Below are positions 29,263 through 37,015 of a stretch of 64,000 nt of DNA, in pieces. Every line of letters begins with the position of its first letter. The first letter of the stretch is position 1. The notes beneath the pieces are model-generated. The model was not told where the DNA came from and did no database searches. It saw only the letters and a program-made list of their open reading frames with translations. The translations under genes and the position numbers were made by a program. Source of the DNA: Calditrichota bacterium (GTDB lineage: Bacteria > CLD3); the NCBI GenBank assembly GCA_008501735.1, contig QQUF01000044.1:124001-188000 (forward strand), read 5' to 3'.

Positions 29263-29775
29263 ATGCTTCTCGCTGTAAAAATAATGTTGGCGTTTAACGC
29301 TATTTTCTTTTTTCTTTCTGGTTATTGGGGATTCGTTGAGACTATTTGGGTTAGCGATGGAATAATAATTCAACCTCATCTTTATGCAGGTTTCTTCACT
29401 GTTTGCATCACTTGTGCAATTCACTCGATAGTGATGTTTTACTTCATCGGAAGTGGTAAAATTCTCAAAGAAGCACTACTTGAAAATTATCCTGACTACT
29501 TTAATGAAAATGTTTATCCGATGATTCGTGCCTCAAAGAGTAAAGTATTTTCTTGGGGAACTTTGTCTGTCTTAGCTATGGTTTTTGCAGGCATTCTTGG
29601 GGGAGCAGTTTCAGCTGGAAAAGTAAGTTCTGAGGTTCACTTAATCTCAATATTAATTGCTACTTGGATAACTGTAAAATCTTTCGTTTACGTTTTAGAC
29701 TTTGTGAAGATGAATGCTGAAATAATGGATTCTTCGGCTGATTTCATAGATAATCAGCAAAAAATTACAGCTTGA
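29263..29775 (+). CDS. Conserved-looking multi-pass membrane protein of unknown function
   Basis: 170 residues with about four hydrophobic segments (about 3-22, 40-64, 100-120, 128-150) and a charged tail. No known motif is recognised. A cytoplasmic or periplasmic loop of about 30 residues between helices two and three is acidic and aromatic (LLENYPDYFNENVYP). It is last gene of the five-gene operon, nine bases after the parvulin gene. AAAGGA precedes the start. Histidines (PHLYAG, CAIHSIV) in the first helices could bind a cofactor, but this is speculation. Confidence 0.65.
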   Translation: MLLAVKIMLAFNAIFFFLSGYWGFVETIWVSDGIIIQPHLYAGFFTVCITCAIHSIVMFYFIGSGKILKEALLENYPDYFNENVYPMIRASKSKVFSWGTLSVLAMVFAGILGGAVSAGKVSSEVHLISILIATWITVKSFVYVLDFVKMNAEIMDSSADFIDNQQKITA

Positions 29776-29805
29776 AAAAAAAATGGTTTTTTGTAAACTT
29801 TTTTT

Positions 29806-29835
29806 TTGTTTGCAAAACATTTTGGCTTATATTTG
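29806..29835 (+). promoter_or_regulatory. Putative promoter of the tRNA-Ser pair
   Basis: TTG at 29806-29808, 19 bases, then a perfect TATATTTG at 29828-29835, 22 bases before the first tRNA. Confidence 0.6.
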
Positions 29836-29857
29836 GCGTTCCGAAATTAAAGAGCTC

Positions 29858-29940
29858 GGAGGTGTAGCCTAATTGGTAAGGCAGCAGTCTTGAAAACTGC
29901 CGGGTTTACGCCCTTGTAGGTTCGAGTCCTATCACCTCCG
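29858..29940 (+). tRNA. tRNA-Ser(TGA)
   Basis: Acceptor arms GGAGGTG/CACCTCC, D arm GCC...GGC, and an anticodon stem GCAGT/ACTGC with loop CTTGAAA give anticodon TGA. A long variable arm (class II) is present, and the T arm is GTAGG-TTCGAGT-CCTAT. Length 83 with discriminator G; CCA is not encoded. The anticodon is TGA, not TCA, so this is not the selenocysteine tRNA. Confidence 0.95.
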
Positions 29941-29970
29941 CTTTTTTATTTTTCCTTTCTCATTTTCATT

Positions 29971-30058
29971 GGAGAGATGGCCGAGTGGCTTAAGGCAACG
30001 GTTTGCTAAACCGTCGTGGGCAAAATGTTCACCGGGGGTTCGAATCCCCCTTTCTCCG
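29971..30058 (+). tRNA. tRNA-Ser(GCT)
   Basis: Acceptor arms GGAGAGA/TTTCTCC (one G-T pair). The anticodon stem ACGGT/ACCGT has loop TTGCTAA, so the anticodon is GCT. A long variable arm is present and the T arm is GGGGG-TTCGAAT-CCCCC. Length 88; CCA is not encoded. It lies 30 bases after tRNA-Ser(TGA), probably on one transcript. Confidence 0.95.
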
Positions 30059-30140
30059 TTTTAATTTTAAAGTCTCCAAATATTTTTTACCACTTCAAAT
30101 CTCATAAAACTCCCAAATAAAATTTTCTCCGAAGTCTCCA

Positions 30141-30148
30141 TAGATTTG
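30141..30148 (+). promoter_or_regulatory. Putative -7 element for the Pycsar-like gene
   Basis: A perfect TAGATTTG, 33 bases before the ATG at 30181. No TTG is found at the expected -33 distance, so it is tentative. Confidence 0.4.
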
Positions 30149-30180
30149 TATATTCTTGAAAACAATTGATAAGGGAAGAA

Positions 30181-31743
30181 ATGAATAATCTCGAAAATGA
30201 CAAAACTCAATTAGAGAGTCAGACTCAAGACCAATCTTTATCTCCAAAGCAAAAGAAAACTGCAAAGAAGAAAAAGAAATCTAAAGAAATAATACTTCCA
30301 TCTAAAGGCATTGAAACACTATTTCGTAGCTCTTACAGAATGCTTCTTGATTTAACTTCTCTTGCTGACGGGAAGGCAAATATTATGCTTTCCATTAACA
30401 GCCTTTCATTCACAATTGTTGCAGTTGCAGGAAGTTTCATCGTAAATTCAGAACCTCTTTTATTACTACCGATTTCAGTTTTTCTAATATCGTCGCTTGG
30501 TGCAATGATTTTTGCAGTTTTGGCAACTAAGCCAAGAGTTCCACAAACCAAAACATCTAAAGAAGAATTAATTACAGGAGACGCTGAATTGCTTTACTTT
30601 AAAAATTTTACAGAACTTTCTCAAGAAGAATACGTAAGTGCAACCGAAAACCTAATGAAAAGTCCTAAGAAAATTTATGAGCAAATGTCGAAAAGCATTT
30701 ATGGATTAGGTGTTGGACTTACCAAAAAATTTAACCTTCTTGAAATTTCATTTTCAATTTTTATTTACGGACTTTTCATAACGATAATTCTATTCTTAGG
30801 TGTTTTTGGGTTCATTGTTTTAGGACAAAAAGATGCGAATGCAGAAACCAAAGATTGGAATAATTTTTCTGAGATTTACGAACCTTCGGCAATTACCCAA
30901 CTGAAAGACGGCAGATTTTTAGTCATTGAAGATGAAAAGGAACATTCTCTAAACATTGTAAGTTTGAATACAAATCAAAGATTCTCCTCTCAAAGTATCG
31001 AAAGTGAAAATTTGCCTTTTAAAGAAATGCGAAGACTTGATGATTTGGAAGGACTTGACATAGACAAAAATGGATTCATTTTTGCAATTACTTCACACTC
31101 AAGGTCAGGAAAAGGCAAAGTAAAAAGGAACCGAGAAAAATTTTTACGTTTCAACTTTAATGAAAATCAAATTGAAAATGCTTCGGTTGTTTTGGATTTG
31201 AAAAAGCATTTAATCCAAAACCAGAATATTCTAATTGAAGCGGCAGAAATCGAAGACGTAAAAAATGACGGTGGTTTGAACATTGAAGGTTTAGCTTTCG
31301 ACGCAAAAAAAGAAAAATTGTTAGTCGGCTACCGAAGCCCACTTTCAAATTCCAAAGCAATAATTTCAACAATCGAAAACCCGACCGAAATTTTTACTCT
31401 TGGAGAACAGCCCAAAATCTCACCAAAACTTCAACTGCTCGATTTACAAGGTGAAGGAATTCGTGGAATGAACTTTGACCAAAAGTTAGGCGGATTTCTG
31501 ATAATTAGCGGACCTGTTGCTAAGTTAAAAGTCCCTTTCAAGTTGTGGTTTTGGAATCAAAAAGATGCTCCAAAACCAGTCAAGATTAGAAATTTGAAAA
31601 GTCTTGAGCATTCCGAAGGAATTACTTCTGCCAAAATTGACGGTAAAGAATTTTTGGTAATCGTTAGCGATGACGGAGATTCAAAAGATAAAAAAGGCGG
31701 AAGTTACTTAATCGTAAATTACGAAGATTTAATCATTGAATAA
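30181..31743 (+). CDS. Pycsar-effector-like membrane domain fused to DUF3616 beta-propeller
   Basis: 520 residues from the ATG at 30181, preceded by AAGGGAAGAA; a TTG five codons earlier is less likely. After a Lys-rich stretch (22-37), residues 45-210 match the Pycsar effector (DUF5706) family: RSSYRMLLDLTSLADGKANI with the ADxKA motif at 62-66, ATKPRV at 115-120, and LLYFKNF. IYEQMSKSIYGLG and three hydrophobic helices (about 70-90, 92-115, 187-215) complete the domain. Residues 225-520 match DUF3616: DDLEGLDIDKNGF, TSHSRSGKGK, LNIEGLAFD, LLVGYRSPL, LDLQGEGIRGM and a final VSDDG. With three helices and a basic N-terminus, the propeller would face the periplasm (inference). No nucleotide cyclase is adjacent. 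It sits between tRNA-Ser and hypE, 17 bases from hypE. Confidence 0.72.
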   Translation: MNNLENDKTQLESQTQDQSLSPKQKKTAKKKKKSKEIILPSKGIETLFRSSYRMLLDLTSLADGKANIMLSINSLSFTIVAVAGSFIVNSEPLLLLPISVFLISSLGAMIFAVLATKPRVPQTKTSKEELITGDAELLYFKNFTELSQEEYVSATENLMKSPKKIYEQMSKSIYGLGVGLTKKFNLLEISFSIFIYGLFITIILFLGVFGFIVLGQKDANAETKDWNNFSEIYEPSAITQLKDGRFLVIEDEKEHSLNIVSLNTNQRFSSQSIESENLPFKEMRRLDDLEGLDIDKNGFIFAITSHSRSGKGKVKRNREKFLRFNFNENQIENASVVLDLKKHLIQNQNILIEAAEIEDVKNDGGLNIEGLAFDAKKEKLLVGYRSPLSNSKAIISTIENPTEIFTLGEQPKISPKLQLLDLQGEGIRGMNFDQKLGGFLIISGPVAKLKVPFKLWFWNQKDAPKPVKIRNLKSLEHSEGITSAKIDGKEFLVIVSDDGDSKDKKGGSYLIVNYEDLIIE

Positions 31744-31760
31744 AATTTTATAAAATCAAA

Positions 31761-32774
31761 ATGTCTTTAGATAAAATTCTACTCGGTCACGGAAGTGGCG
31801 GAATTCTTAGCCAAAAATTAATTGATGAAGTTTTTGTTCCTGCATTTTCGAATTCCAAGTTAAGCCCTTTGAACGACCAAGCAGTTTTTGAATTACCAAA
31901 AGGGAAAATTGCCTTCTCAACAGATTCTTTCGTTGTAAACCCTCTTTTCTTTCCCGGCGGAAACATTGGCGATTTAGCCGTAAATGGAACTGTAAACGAT
32001 GTTTCGATGTGTGGAGCGGTTCCAAAATTTTTGAGTTGTGGCTTCATTCTTGAAGTTGGTTTTGAAATCGAAAAGTTAAAAACAATCGTTAATTCGATGA
32101 CAGAAGCTGCTCAAAAAGCGGAAATCCAAATTGTTACAGGCGATACAAAAGTCGTCGAACAAAGAGGCAAAGAACCTCAAATTTTCATCAACACTTCAGG
32201 AATTGGTGTCCTTCCCGAAGGAATTGAAATTTCTGCTGAAAAAGCACAAGAAGACGATGTCATAATTTTGAGCGGTTCAATTGCCGAACACGGAATTACA
32301 ATTCTTTCGCAAAGAGAAGGTTTTGGTTTTGAAATTCCGTTCAGCTCTGACACTGCTCCTTTGAACAAAATCGTTGCAAAATTAGTGTCTGCAATTCCTG
32401 AAATCCACGTTATGCGAGATGCGACAAGAGGTGGAGTTGCAAGTGTTTTGAACGAAATCGCAGAATCTTCTAACGTTGGAATTAAAATCGAAGAAGAAAA
32501 AATTCCTGTCAAAGAAGCTGTTCAGGGCGCTTGTGAAATGCTTGGACTTGAACCTGTTTACGTTGCAAATGAAGGTTGTTTTGTAATGATTTTACCTGCT
32601 AAGCACTCCGAGAAAGCACTTGAAATTTTAAAAAATGATTCTGTTAGTAAAGACGCTGTAATTTTTGGTAAAGTCGTTTCGGAACACAAAAGAATGGTTT
32701 TACTAAGGACTTTTTTAGGCTCAGAAAGAATCTTGCAAAGACTTCAAGGCGAACAACTTCCACGAATTTGCTAA
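31761..32774 (+). CDS. hypE: Hydrogenase maturation protein HypE
   Basis: 337 residues, full length. LLGHGSGGILSQKLIDEVF, STDSFVVNPLFFPGGNIG, GTVNDVSMCGA and VTGDTKVVE are typical of HypE, and RDATRGGVASVLNEIA fits the ATP-binding AIRS/PurM fold. The C-terminus ends in PRIC, the cysteine that is carbamoylated and dehydrated to thiocyanate for the CN ligands of NiFe hydrogenase. No other hyp or hydrogenase gene is in the window, so it stands alone here. It lies 17 bases after the Pycsar-like gene and may be cotranscribed. A terminator follows. Confidence 0.93.
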   Translation: MSLDKILLGHGSGGILSQKLIDEVFVPAFSNSKLSPLNDQAVFELPKGKIAFSTDSFVVNPLFFPGGNIGDLAVNGTVNDVSMCGAVPKFLSCGFILEVGFEIEKLKTIVNSMTEAAQKAEIQIVTGDTKVVEQRGKEPQIFINTSGIGVLPEGIEISAEKAQEDDVIILSGSIAEHGITILSQREGFGFEIPFSSDTAPLNKIVAKLVSAIPEIHVMRDATRGGVASVLNEIAESSNVGIKIEEEKIPVKEAVQGACEMLGLEPVYVANEGCFVMILPAKHSEKALEILKNDSVSKDAVIFGKVVSEHKRMVLLRTFLGSERILQRLQGEQLPRIC

Positions 32775-32789
32775 TTTTTGGGCATAAAA

Positions 32790-32821
32790 AAACCTGAAAG
32801 GTTTTGAAACCTTTCAGGTTT
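32790..32821. terminator. Bidirectional terminator after hypE
   Basis: AAACCTGAAAGGTTT and AAACCTTTCAGGTTT are perfect 15-base arms separated by TG, preceded by an A run and located between converging genes. Confidence 0.85.
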
Positions 32822-32835
32822 AAAATTATTTCCTG

Positions 32836-32889
32836 AGGTTCTCACTCTAAGTTAGGCTCTCAGTTTACAACTTGTTTCAGTGAGAACCT
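32836..32889. repeat. Long inverted repeat between converging genes
   Basis: AGGTTCTCACT (32836-32846) and AGTGAGAACCT (32879-32889) are perfect arms around a 32-base loop that contains a nested AAGTT/AACTT. A second small hairpin, CTGAC/GTCAG, follows at once. It may end transcription of the minus-strand T9SS gene; no T run is seen. Confidence 0.55.
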
Positions 32890-32915
32890 GACCAAGAAGT
32901 CAGAAACTCACAAAT

Positions 32916-35879
32916 TTATTTTAAGAAAGTCATTTTGCGAGTTTGGGTAAAATTACCAGCTTCTAATTTCACAAAATAAATTCCACTTGCAACTGTTTTG
33001 TCAGAATTGTCTTTTCCATTCCAATCAAAAACATAAAATGCAGGAGAAAGAACTTCATTAACAAGAGTTCTTACTTCTTGTCCAAGAGAATTAAAAACTA
33101 CAACTTTAGTAAATGATTTTTCAGGAATTCCAAATTCAATTTTGGTCGAAGGGTTGAATGGATTTGGGTAGTTCTGAGAAAGTTCAAATCGCGAAGGAAT
33201 TGAATTTTTGCTTTCATTAATCCCAGTAAGAACTTCAGCCATTACTCCGACAGTGTCAGGATTTGTTGGTGCATTGCTAATAATTTGAATTGTTCCTGTA
33301 ACAACTCCTTGAGTAGTTAGGAAACAAGAAATCTCAACCATTGCAGAATCACCACTTGAGATATTAAATGGAGGAGTTACAGGTGAATTTACACTTACGG
33401 CAAAAGGAGGTGAAATAATCAAATCTGTTACACCCAAAATTCCGTCACCAACATTTTTGATTTTGAGATTTGCAAAAGATGGTGTGCTTTGTTGAATGAC
33501 TCCGAAATTCACAGAATCAGCAGCTAAAGCAGGACCTCCTGGAAGTGGAGAAGAAACCAACATATTTCCTGGTGCAGACTCAACATTTGTTCCGTTGATG
33601 TCATAAACTATTGTTACAGCATAACTGTACAAGTTTGGGTTCACAACTGCTCCATCTGTGTAAAATTGGTTAGAACCGCTGTAAACTATATTTCCATTTG
33701 TAATTACGTCCATTGCATCAATGCCTTGCCCGTTTAATTTGAAAAGCCTAAATTCAACAATTGGAGGCGTTGCAATTTGATTAATTGTTTTCTTAACTAT
33801 TGGTGCAGGAGAAACTGCAGGTTCGACAAAACAACGAATCATTGGAATAATTTGTCCATAAAGTGGAGCAAGAGTTTCAATTGGCAGCCAACCTGTTCCT
33901 GTTCCTGCTAAAAAGTGTGTATTATTATTGAAAGTAAAAGGAGGAGTTAAAGTTTCATCTCCACCAAGTGAAATTTTATCAGAACCAATCTGCTCTACAC
34001 CGATTGCAAATTGTCCACTTCCAATTGCTAAGCCATTTGCGTCAACATTAATAAAATCGCCTGTTGTACCTGATTGGTCAAAAGGTCCGAAAGTCTGAAT
34101 TATATTTCCTGGCTCACCAGAAGCTGTATCAAAGTCATAAATATTAACATTAAATTGTGATGTTGCATTAGCATTATTTTCAATAAAAAGTTTAATCGAA
34201 TTAAGTTGTGCAGGTCCAGTGATTTGAGTTTGTGTTGCAATATCAAAAACTGTTGCAAACGAACCTGGTCCTTGAGTGTTGAGCCCAGGAGGAGAATTTG
34301 GAATTCCTGAAGTGTATTCACTTGAACCATCATCGTATTTTAACTCTGTTCCATTTTCACCAGGAAGTCCCCAAAAAATATCTAAAGTTCCAGGAGCTGG
34401 GTCAGCAGCTAAAGTTCCAGCAGCAAAAACACCTAAGAACTCATCTGCACCAATGTCAGGGTTATTTGCATCTCTCATTTCTCCGTCTATATCCATTGTT
34501 ACAGAAGTAATCGGAGTTCCACCTTCTTCAACTTTAGAAAATTTTGTTGGGTCAATGTGTGCATTATCAATTCCCATAAAATTAGGATTTGTGAAAACGC
34601 TATTCGCTTCTAAACTTGTAGCAGCTTGCCAGTCGGAAAGTGTTTTATAAGTACTTGAACCAAGTTTTCCAACGTGAGCATTACTATTTCCTGAAGAATA
34701 GAGGTAACAGTTATTACTTGCTTCTTGGATAGTGCCATTAGGCTTGTTAAAACAAATTGCTTCACCTTGAGCTTTTTCAATCATTACAATATTATTTCTA
34801 AAAATAACATTTTGTGCTGAGTTATTGAAAAAACCGTAAGCAGCTTGTGTACCACCAGTTTCGTTAATGTAAATTGTGTTATTATAGTATTCATCACCAT
34901 TTGAAGCACCAGCAGCGAACATTGCAAGATTTTGACCTGTTGTTTGGAAATCATAAAGCATATTGTTATAAATCAATTTATGTGCCGTACTTCCACCAAA
35001 TTGAATTCCACGACCACTGCTTCCCATAATTCCGTGAATCTTATTATTGTAAATTTCAATTGTGGAACTTGGGTCAGAAAGTAGAACATTAATTCCATAG
35101 GTAAGCGAGTTAAATCCGATATCGTGAATATCATTACCATAAATTTTAGCTGGTTTTTGGTAATAATAATAAATAGCGTATTGCCTTACGTCTGTAATTT
35201 CATTGTCATAAATAAAATTTGATGAATCGTAACTTGATGAACTACCATTCAGATAGAAACCATAATATGAATTATGAACAGTGTTGTTATGGTAAGAATT
35301 GTAATTGTTAGTTAATCCGCCTGACTGAACCTGATTTACAGCTTTAAATGTTGATGAATTAGAAGTATCGCTTTGAATATCACAATTCATAATTGTATTG
35401 TAAGAAGCACCGCCTGTAATTGTGTAACCATATTTTCCATCTGTACTTGTCGGAGCAGGATCAGCATCAATCGCATCAAAAACCAAATAACTTCCACCAT
35501 TAATATTTACGCAAGTGCTTGGAGCACCAGTCAGAACAGGACTTACAACAACATTTCCACCACTTCCATCATTTTGAAAAGTGATTGTATTCGTTGCGTC
35601 AGCTCCAGTAATTGCAGGAATTCCGTTAGTGCCACCCAGAATCTCACTGTAAACTCCAGGAACAACATTAAAAACAACCGCTGCTGAAACACCAACTGTT
35701 TCCAAATCACTTACAGCACTTGCAAAATCAGTATAATCTCCACCACCTGCAGGATTAATTGTATAATTTCCTGAAAGTTGTGCGAATGAAGTTGTTACTC
35801 CCAAACCCAAAAATACGGCAATTAAACTTGCTTTAGCAATTTTTGAGTAAAATTTCTTTGAAATAGAATTAAAGTCCAT
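32916..35879 (-). CDS. Secreted right-handed beta-helix protein with T9SS sorting domain
   Basis: 987 residues. The signal peptide covers about 1-33 (KASLIAVFLGLGVTTSFAQ). Residues 35-480 hold short Asn-rich repeats of a parallel beta-helix (YNTIMNCDIQS, NNTVHNSYYGFYLNG, GNDIHDIGF, NNKIHGIMG), ending in IDGEMRDANNPDIGADEF, a frequent end of such helices. Beta-sandwich regions follow (about 500-880), including a choice-of-anchor-like repeat (SVNFGVIQQSTPSFANLKIK). A T9SS type A sorting domain (SQNYPNPFNPSTKIEF to TRKMTFLK) completes it. Beta-helix proteins often bind or cleave polysaccharides, but no catalytic residues are identified. GGAGGAAA precedes the ATG. Confidence 0.82.
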   Translation of the reverse strand: MDFNSISKKFYSKIAKASLIAVFLGLGVTTSFAQLSGNYTINPAGGGDYTDFASAVSDLETVGVSAAVVFNVVPGVYSEILGGTNGIPAITGADATNTITFQNDGSGGNVVVSPVLTGAPSTCVNINGGSYLVFDAIDADPAPTSTDGKYGYTITGGASYNTIMNCDIQSDTSNSSTFKAVNQVQSGGLTNNYNSYHNNTVHNSYYGFYLNGSSSSYDSSNFIYDNEITDVRQYAIYYYYQKPAKIYGNDIHDIGFNSLTYGINVLLSDPSSTIEIYNNKIHGIMGSSGRGIQFGGSTAHKLIYNNMLYDFQTTGQNLAMFAAGASNGDEYYNNTIYINETGGTQAAYGFFNNSAQNVIFRNNIVMIEKAQGEAICFNKPNGTIQEASNNCYLYSSGNSNAHVGKLGSSTYKTLSDWQAATSLEANSVFTNPNFMGIDNAHIDPTKFSKVEEGGTPITSVTMDIDGEMRDANNPDIGADEFLGVFAAGTLAADPAPGTLDIFWGLPGENGTELKYDDGSSEYTSGIPNSPPGLNTQGPGSFATVFDIATQTQITGPAQLNSIKLFIENNANATSQFNVNIYDFDTASGEPGNIIQTFGPFDQSGTTGDFINVDANGLAIGSGQFAIGVEQIGSDKISLGGDETLTPPFTFNNNTHFLAGTGTGWLPIETLAPLYGQIIPMIRCFVEPAVSPAPIVKKTINQIATPPIVEFRLFKLNGQGIDAMDVITNGNIVYSGSNQFYTDGAVVNPNLYSYAVTIVYDINGTNVESAPGNMLVSSPLPGGPALAADSVNFGVIQQSTPSFANLKIKNVGDGILGVTDLIISPPFAVSVNSPVTPPFNISSGDSAMVEISCFLTTQGVVTGTIQIISNAPTNPDTVGVMAEVLTGINESKNSIPSRFELSQNYPNPFNPSTKIEFGIPEKSFTKVVVFNSLGQEVRTLVNEVLSPAFYVFDWNGKDNSDKTVASGIYFVKLEAGNFTQTRKMTFLK

Positions 35880-35967
35880 TCAGATTTCCTCCAGATGACT
35901 TTGGTTAAAAATAATTACCTAAATTTTGAAAAGACATACTCTTCAACGAAGGAATTTATTAACAAAT

Positions 35968-35981
35968 GTGATTAAAATCAA
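35968..35981. promoter_or_regulatory. FNR-like site upstream of the beta-helix gene
   Basis: GTGATTAAAATCAA differs from TTGAT-N4-ATCAA at one end base only. Its centre lies about 95 bases before the minus-strand start at 35879 and just past the end of the oxidase cluster. Confidence 0.4.
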
Positions 35982-35999
35982 CTTGTAATATTTTATTGA

Positions 36000-36413
36000 C
36001 TAAAAAACGTAAAGCATTAAATAGATGATAACTCCTGTAATCGAAACAAATACCCAAATAGGCCAAATCCATTTCATAATTTTAGCGTGCTTTAGAAAGT
36101 TATCTTTCCAAGCAAGCCAAACTCCCCAAAGGATAAAAGGAGTCATTACTGCGGCAAGAATTATGTGAGGAATTAAAATTGCAAAGTAAACAGGCCGAGT
36201 CCAATCCTGTTTTCCATAAGGAACTGAGCCAACGTAATAATGATAGATTAGATATGAAATGAGAAAAAAAGTTGAAGAAATCAGAGCCACAGTCATCATC
36301 TTTTTGTGTTTCTCTAATTCTCTTTTCTTGACGTAAACAAATCCCAATATCAAAAAGATTGTACTAATCGAATTCAGAATTGCATTTAAAGTTGGTAAGT
36401 CTGTAACGCTCAT
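36000..36413 (-). CDS. DUF420 membrane protein of the oxidase cluster
   Basis: 137 residues with four hydrophobic helices (about 8-26, 38-60, 75-100, 113-136). SVTDLPTLNAILNSISTIFL, KKRELEKHKKMM and FLKHAKIMKWIWPIWVFVSI match the DUF420 (CtaM-like) family. Conserved histidines (H35, H60-type, H106-type) are present. Members are found next to caa3-type oxidases and are implicated in oxidase assembly. The start overlaps the SCO gene stop by four bases, so it is the last gene of the cluster. Confidence 0.82.
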   Translation of the reverse strand: MSVTDLPTLNAILNSISTIFLILGFVYVKKRELEKHKKMMTVALISSTFFLISYLIYHYYVGSVPYGKQDWTRPVYFAILIPHIILAAVMTPFILWGVWLAWKDNFLKHAKIMKWIWPIWVFVSITGVIIYLMLYVF

Positions 36414-37006
36414 TTTTCGCTTTCGTCAAGAATTAACAGAATATCTCCGAGAAGTTTTTCAACTTCTTTGTCTTCTGTTCCGTCGTAGTAACCACGAATT
36501 TTCATATTTTTATCAACAAGAGCAAACTTCGCACTGTGCATTACAGGATCCTCAACCGAACCAATTTTAAAACCTTCAACAGCAAGTTTGTGAATCTTTT
36601 CTGTAGCTCCAGTTAAAAAATACCATTTCTCAGTATCTGCTTCGTATTTACTTGCAAAATCGTCAAGAACTTGCGGCGAATCGGTTTCGGGGTCAACAGA
36701 AATTGAAACCATTCGGACATCATTTTCTAACAAATAATTTTTGTGTAAATAACTCATTTTATTTGTCATAATCGGGCAGATTCCTGAACAACTTGTAAAA
36801 ATAAAATCAGCAACCCAAACTTTTCCTTTAAGTGACTCATAAGAAAATTCTTTTGCTTTTGAATCGTAAAGCACAAATTCTGGGACTTCTCCCAAAATTG
36901 GTAAAACTGGTTCTTTTTTCTCTAAAGATTTTCTCAGCCACAAAGTGGAAATAATTAGTAAAGCACCAATAACTAAACCAATTCTACGTAATTTTTTTAA
37001 GTCCAT
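36410..37006 (-). CDS. SCO1/SenC copper chaperone
   Basis: 198 residues. An N-terminal membrane anchor (about 10-25) is followed by a thioredoxin-like domain with the copper ligands CSGIC (CxxxC, about 73-77) and a histidine in VMHSAKFALVDK near 157. SVDPETDSPQVLDDFA is characteristic of the family. It delivers copper to the CuA site of oxidase subunit II in the periplasm. It lies nine bases after the heme O synthase gene. Confidence 0.92.
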   Translation of the reverse strand: MDLKKLRRIGLVIGALLIISTLWLRKSLEKKEPVLPILGEVPEFVLYDSKAKEFSYESLKGKVWVADFIFTSCSGICPIMTNKMSYLHKNYLLENDVRMVSISVDPETDSPQVLDDFASKYEADTEKWYFLTGATEKIHKLAVEGFKIGSVEDPVMHSAKFALVDKNMKIRGYYDGTEDKEVEKLLGDILLILDESEK

Positions 37007-37015
37007 TAAAGTTCT

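Noticed and set aside
29858-29940. First tRNA as the selenocysteine tRNA (selC)
   Set aside because: The anticodon is TGA (serine), not TCA, and the acceptor stem has the normal seven pairs.
30051-30131. Attachment-site duplication of the tRNA-Ser 3' end
   Set aside because: Only TTTCTCCG (8 bases) recurs at about 30124-30131, with no integrase gene; chance is likely.
30181-32774. A complete Pycsar defence system
   Set aside because: No uridylate or cytidylate cyclase is adjacent; the downstream gene is a clear hypE.
31761-32774. SelD or PurM rather than HypE
   Set aside because: The C-terminal PRIC and the LLGHGSGG opening are HypE-specific within the shared ATP-binding fold.
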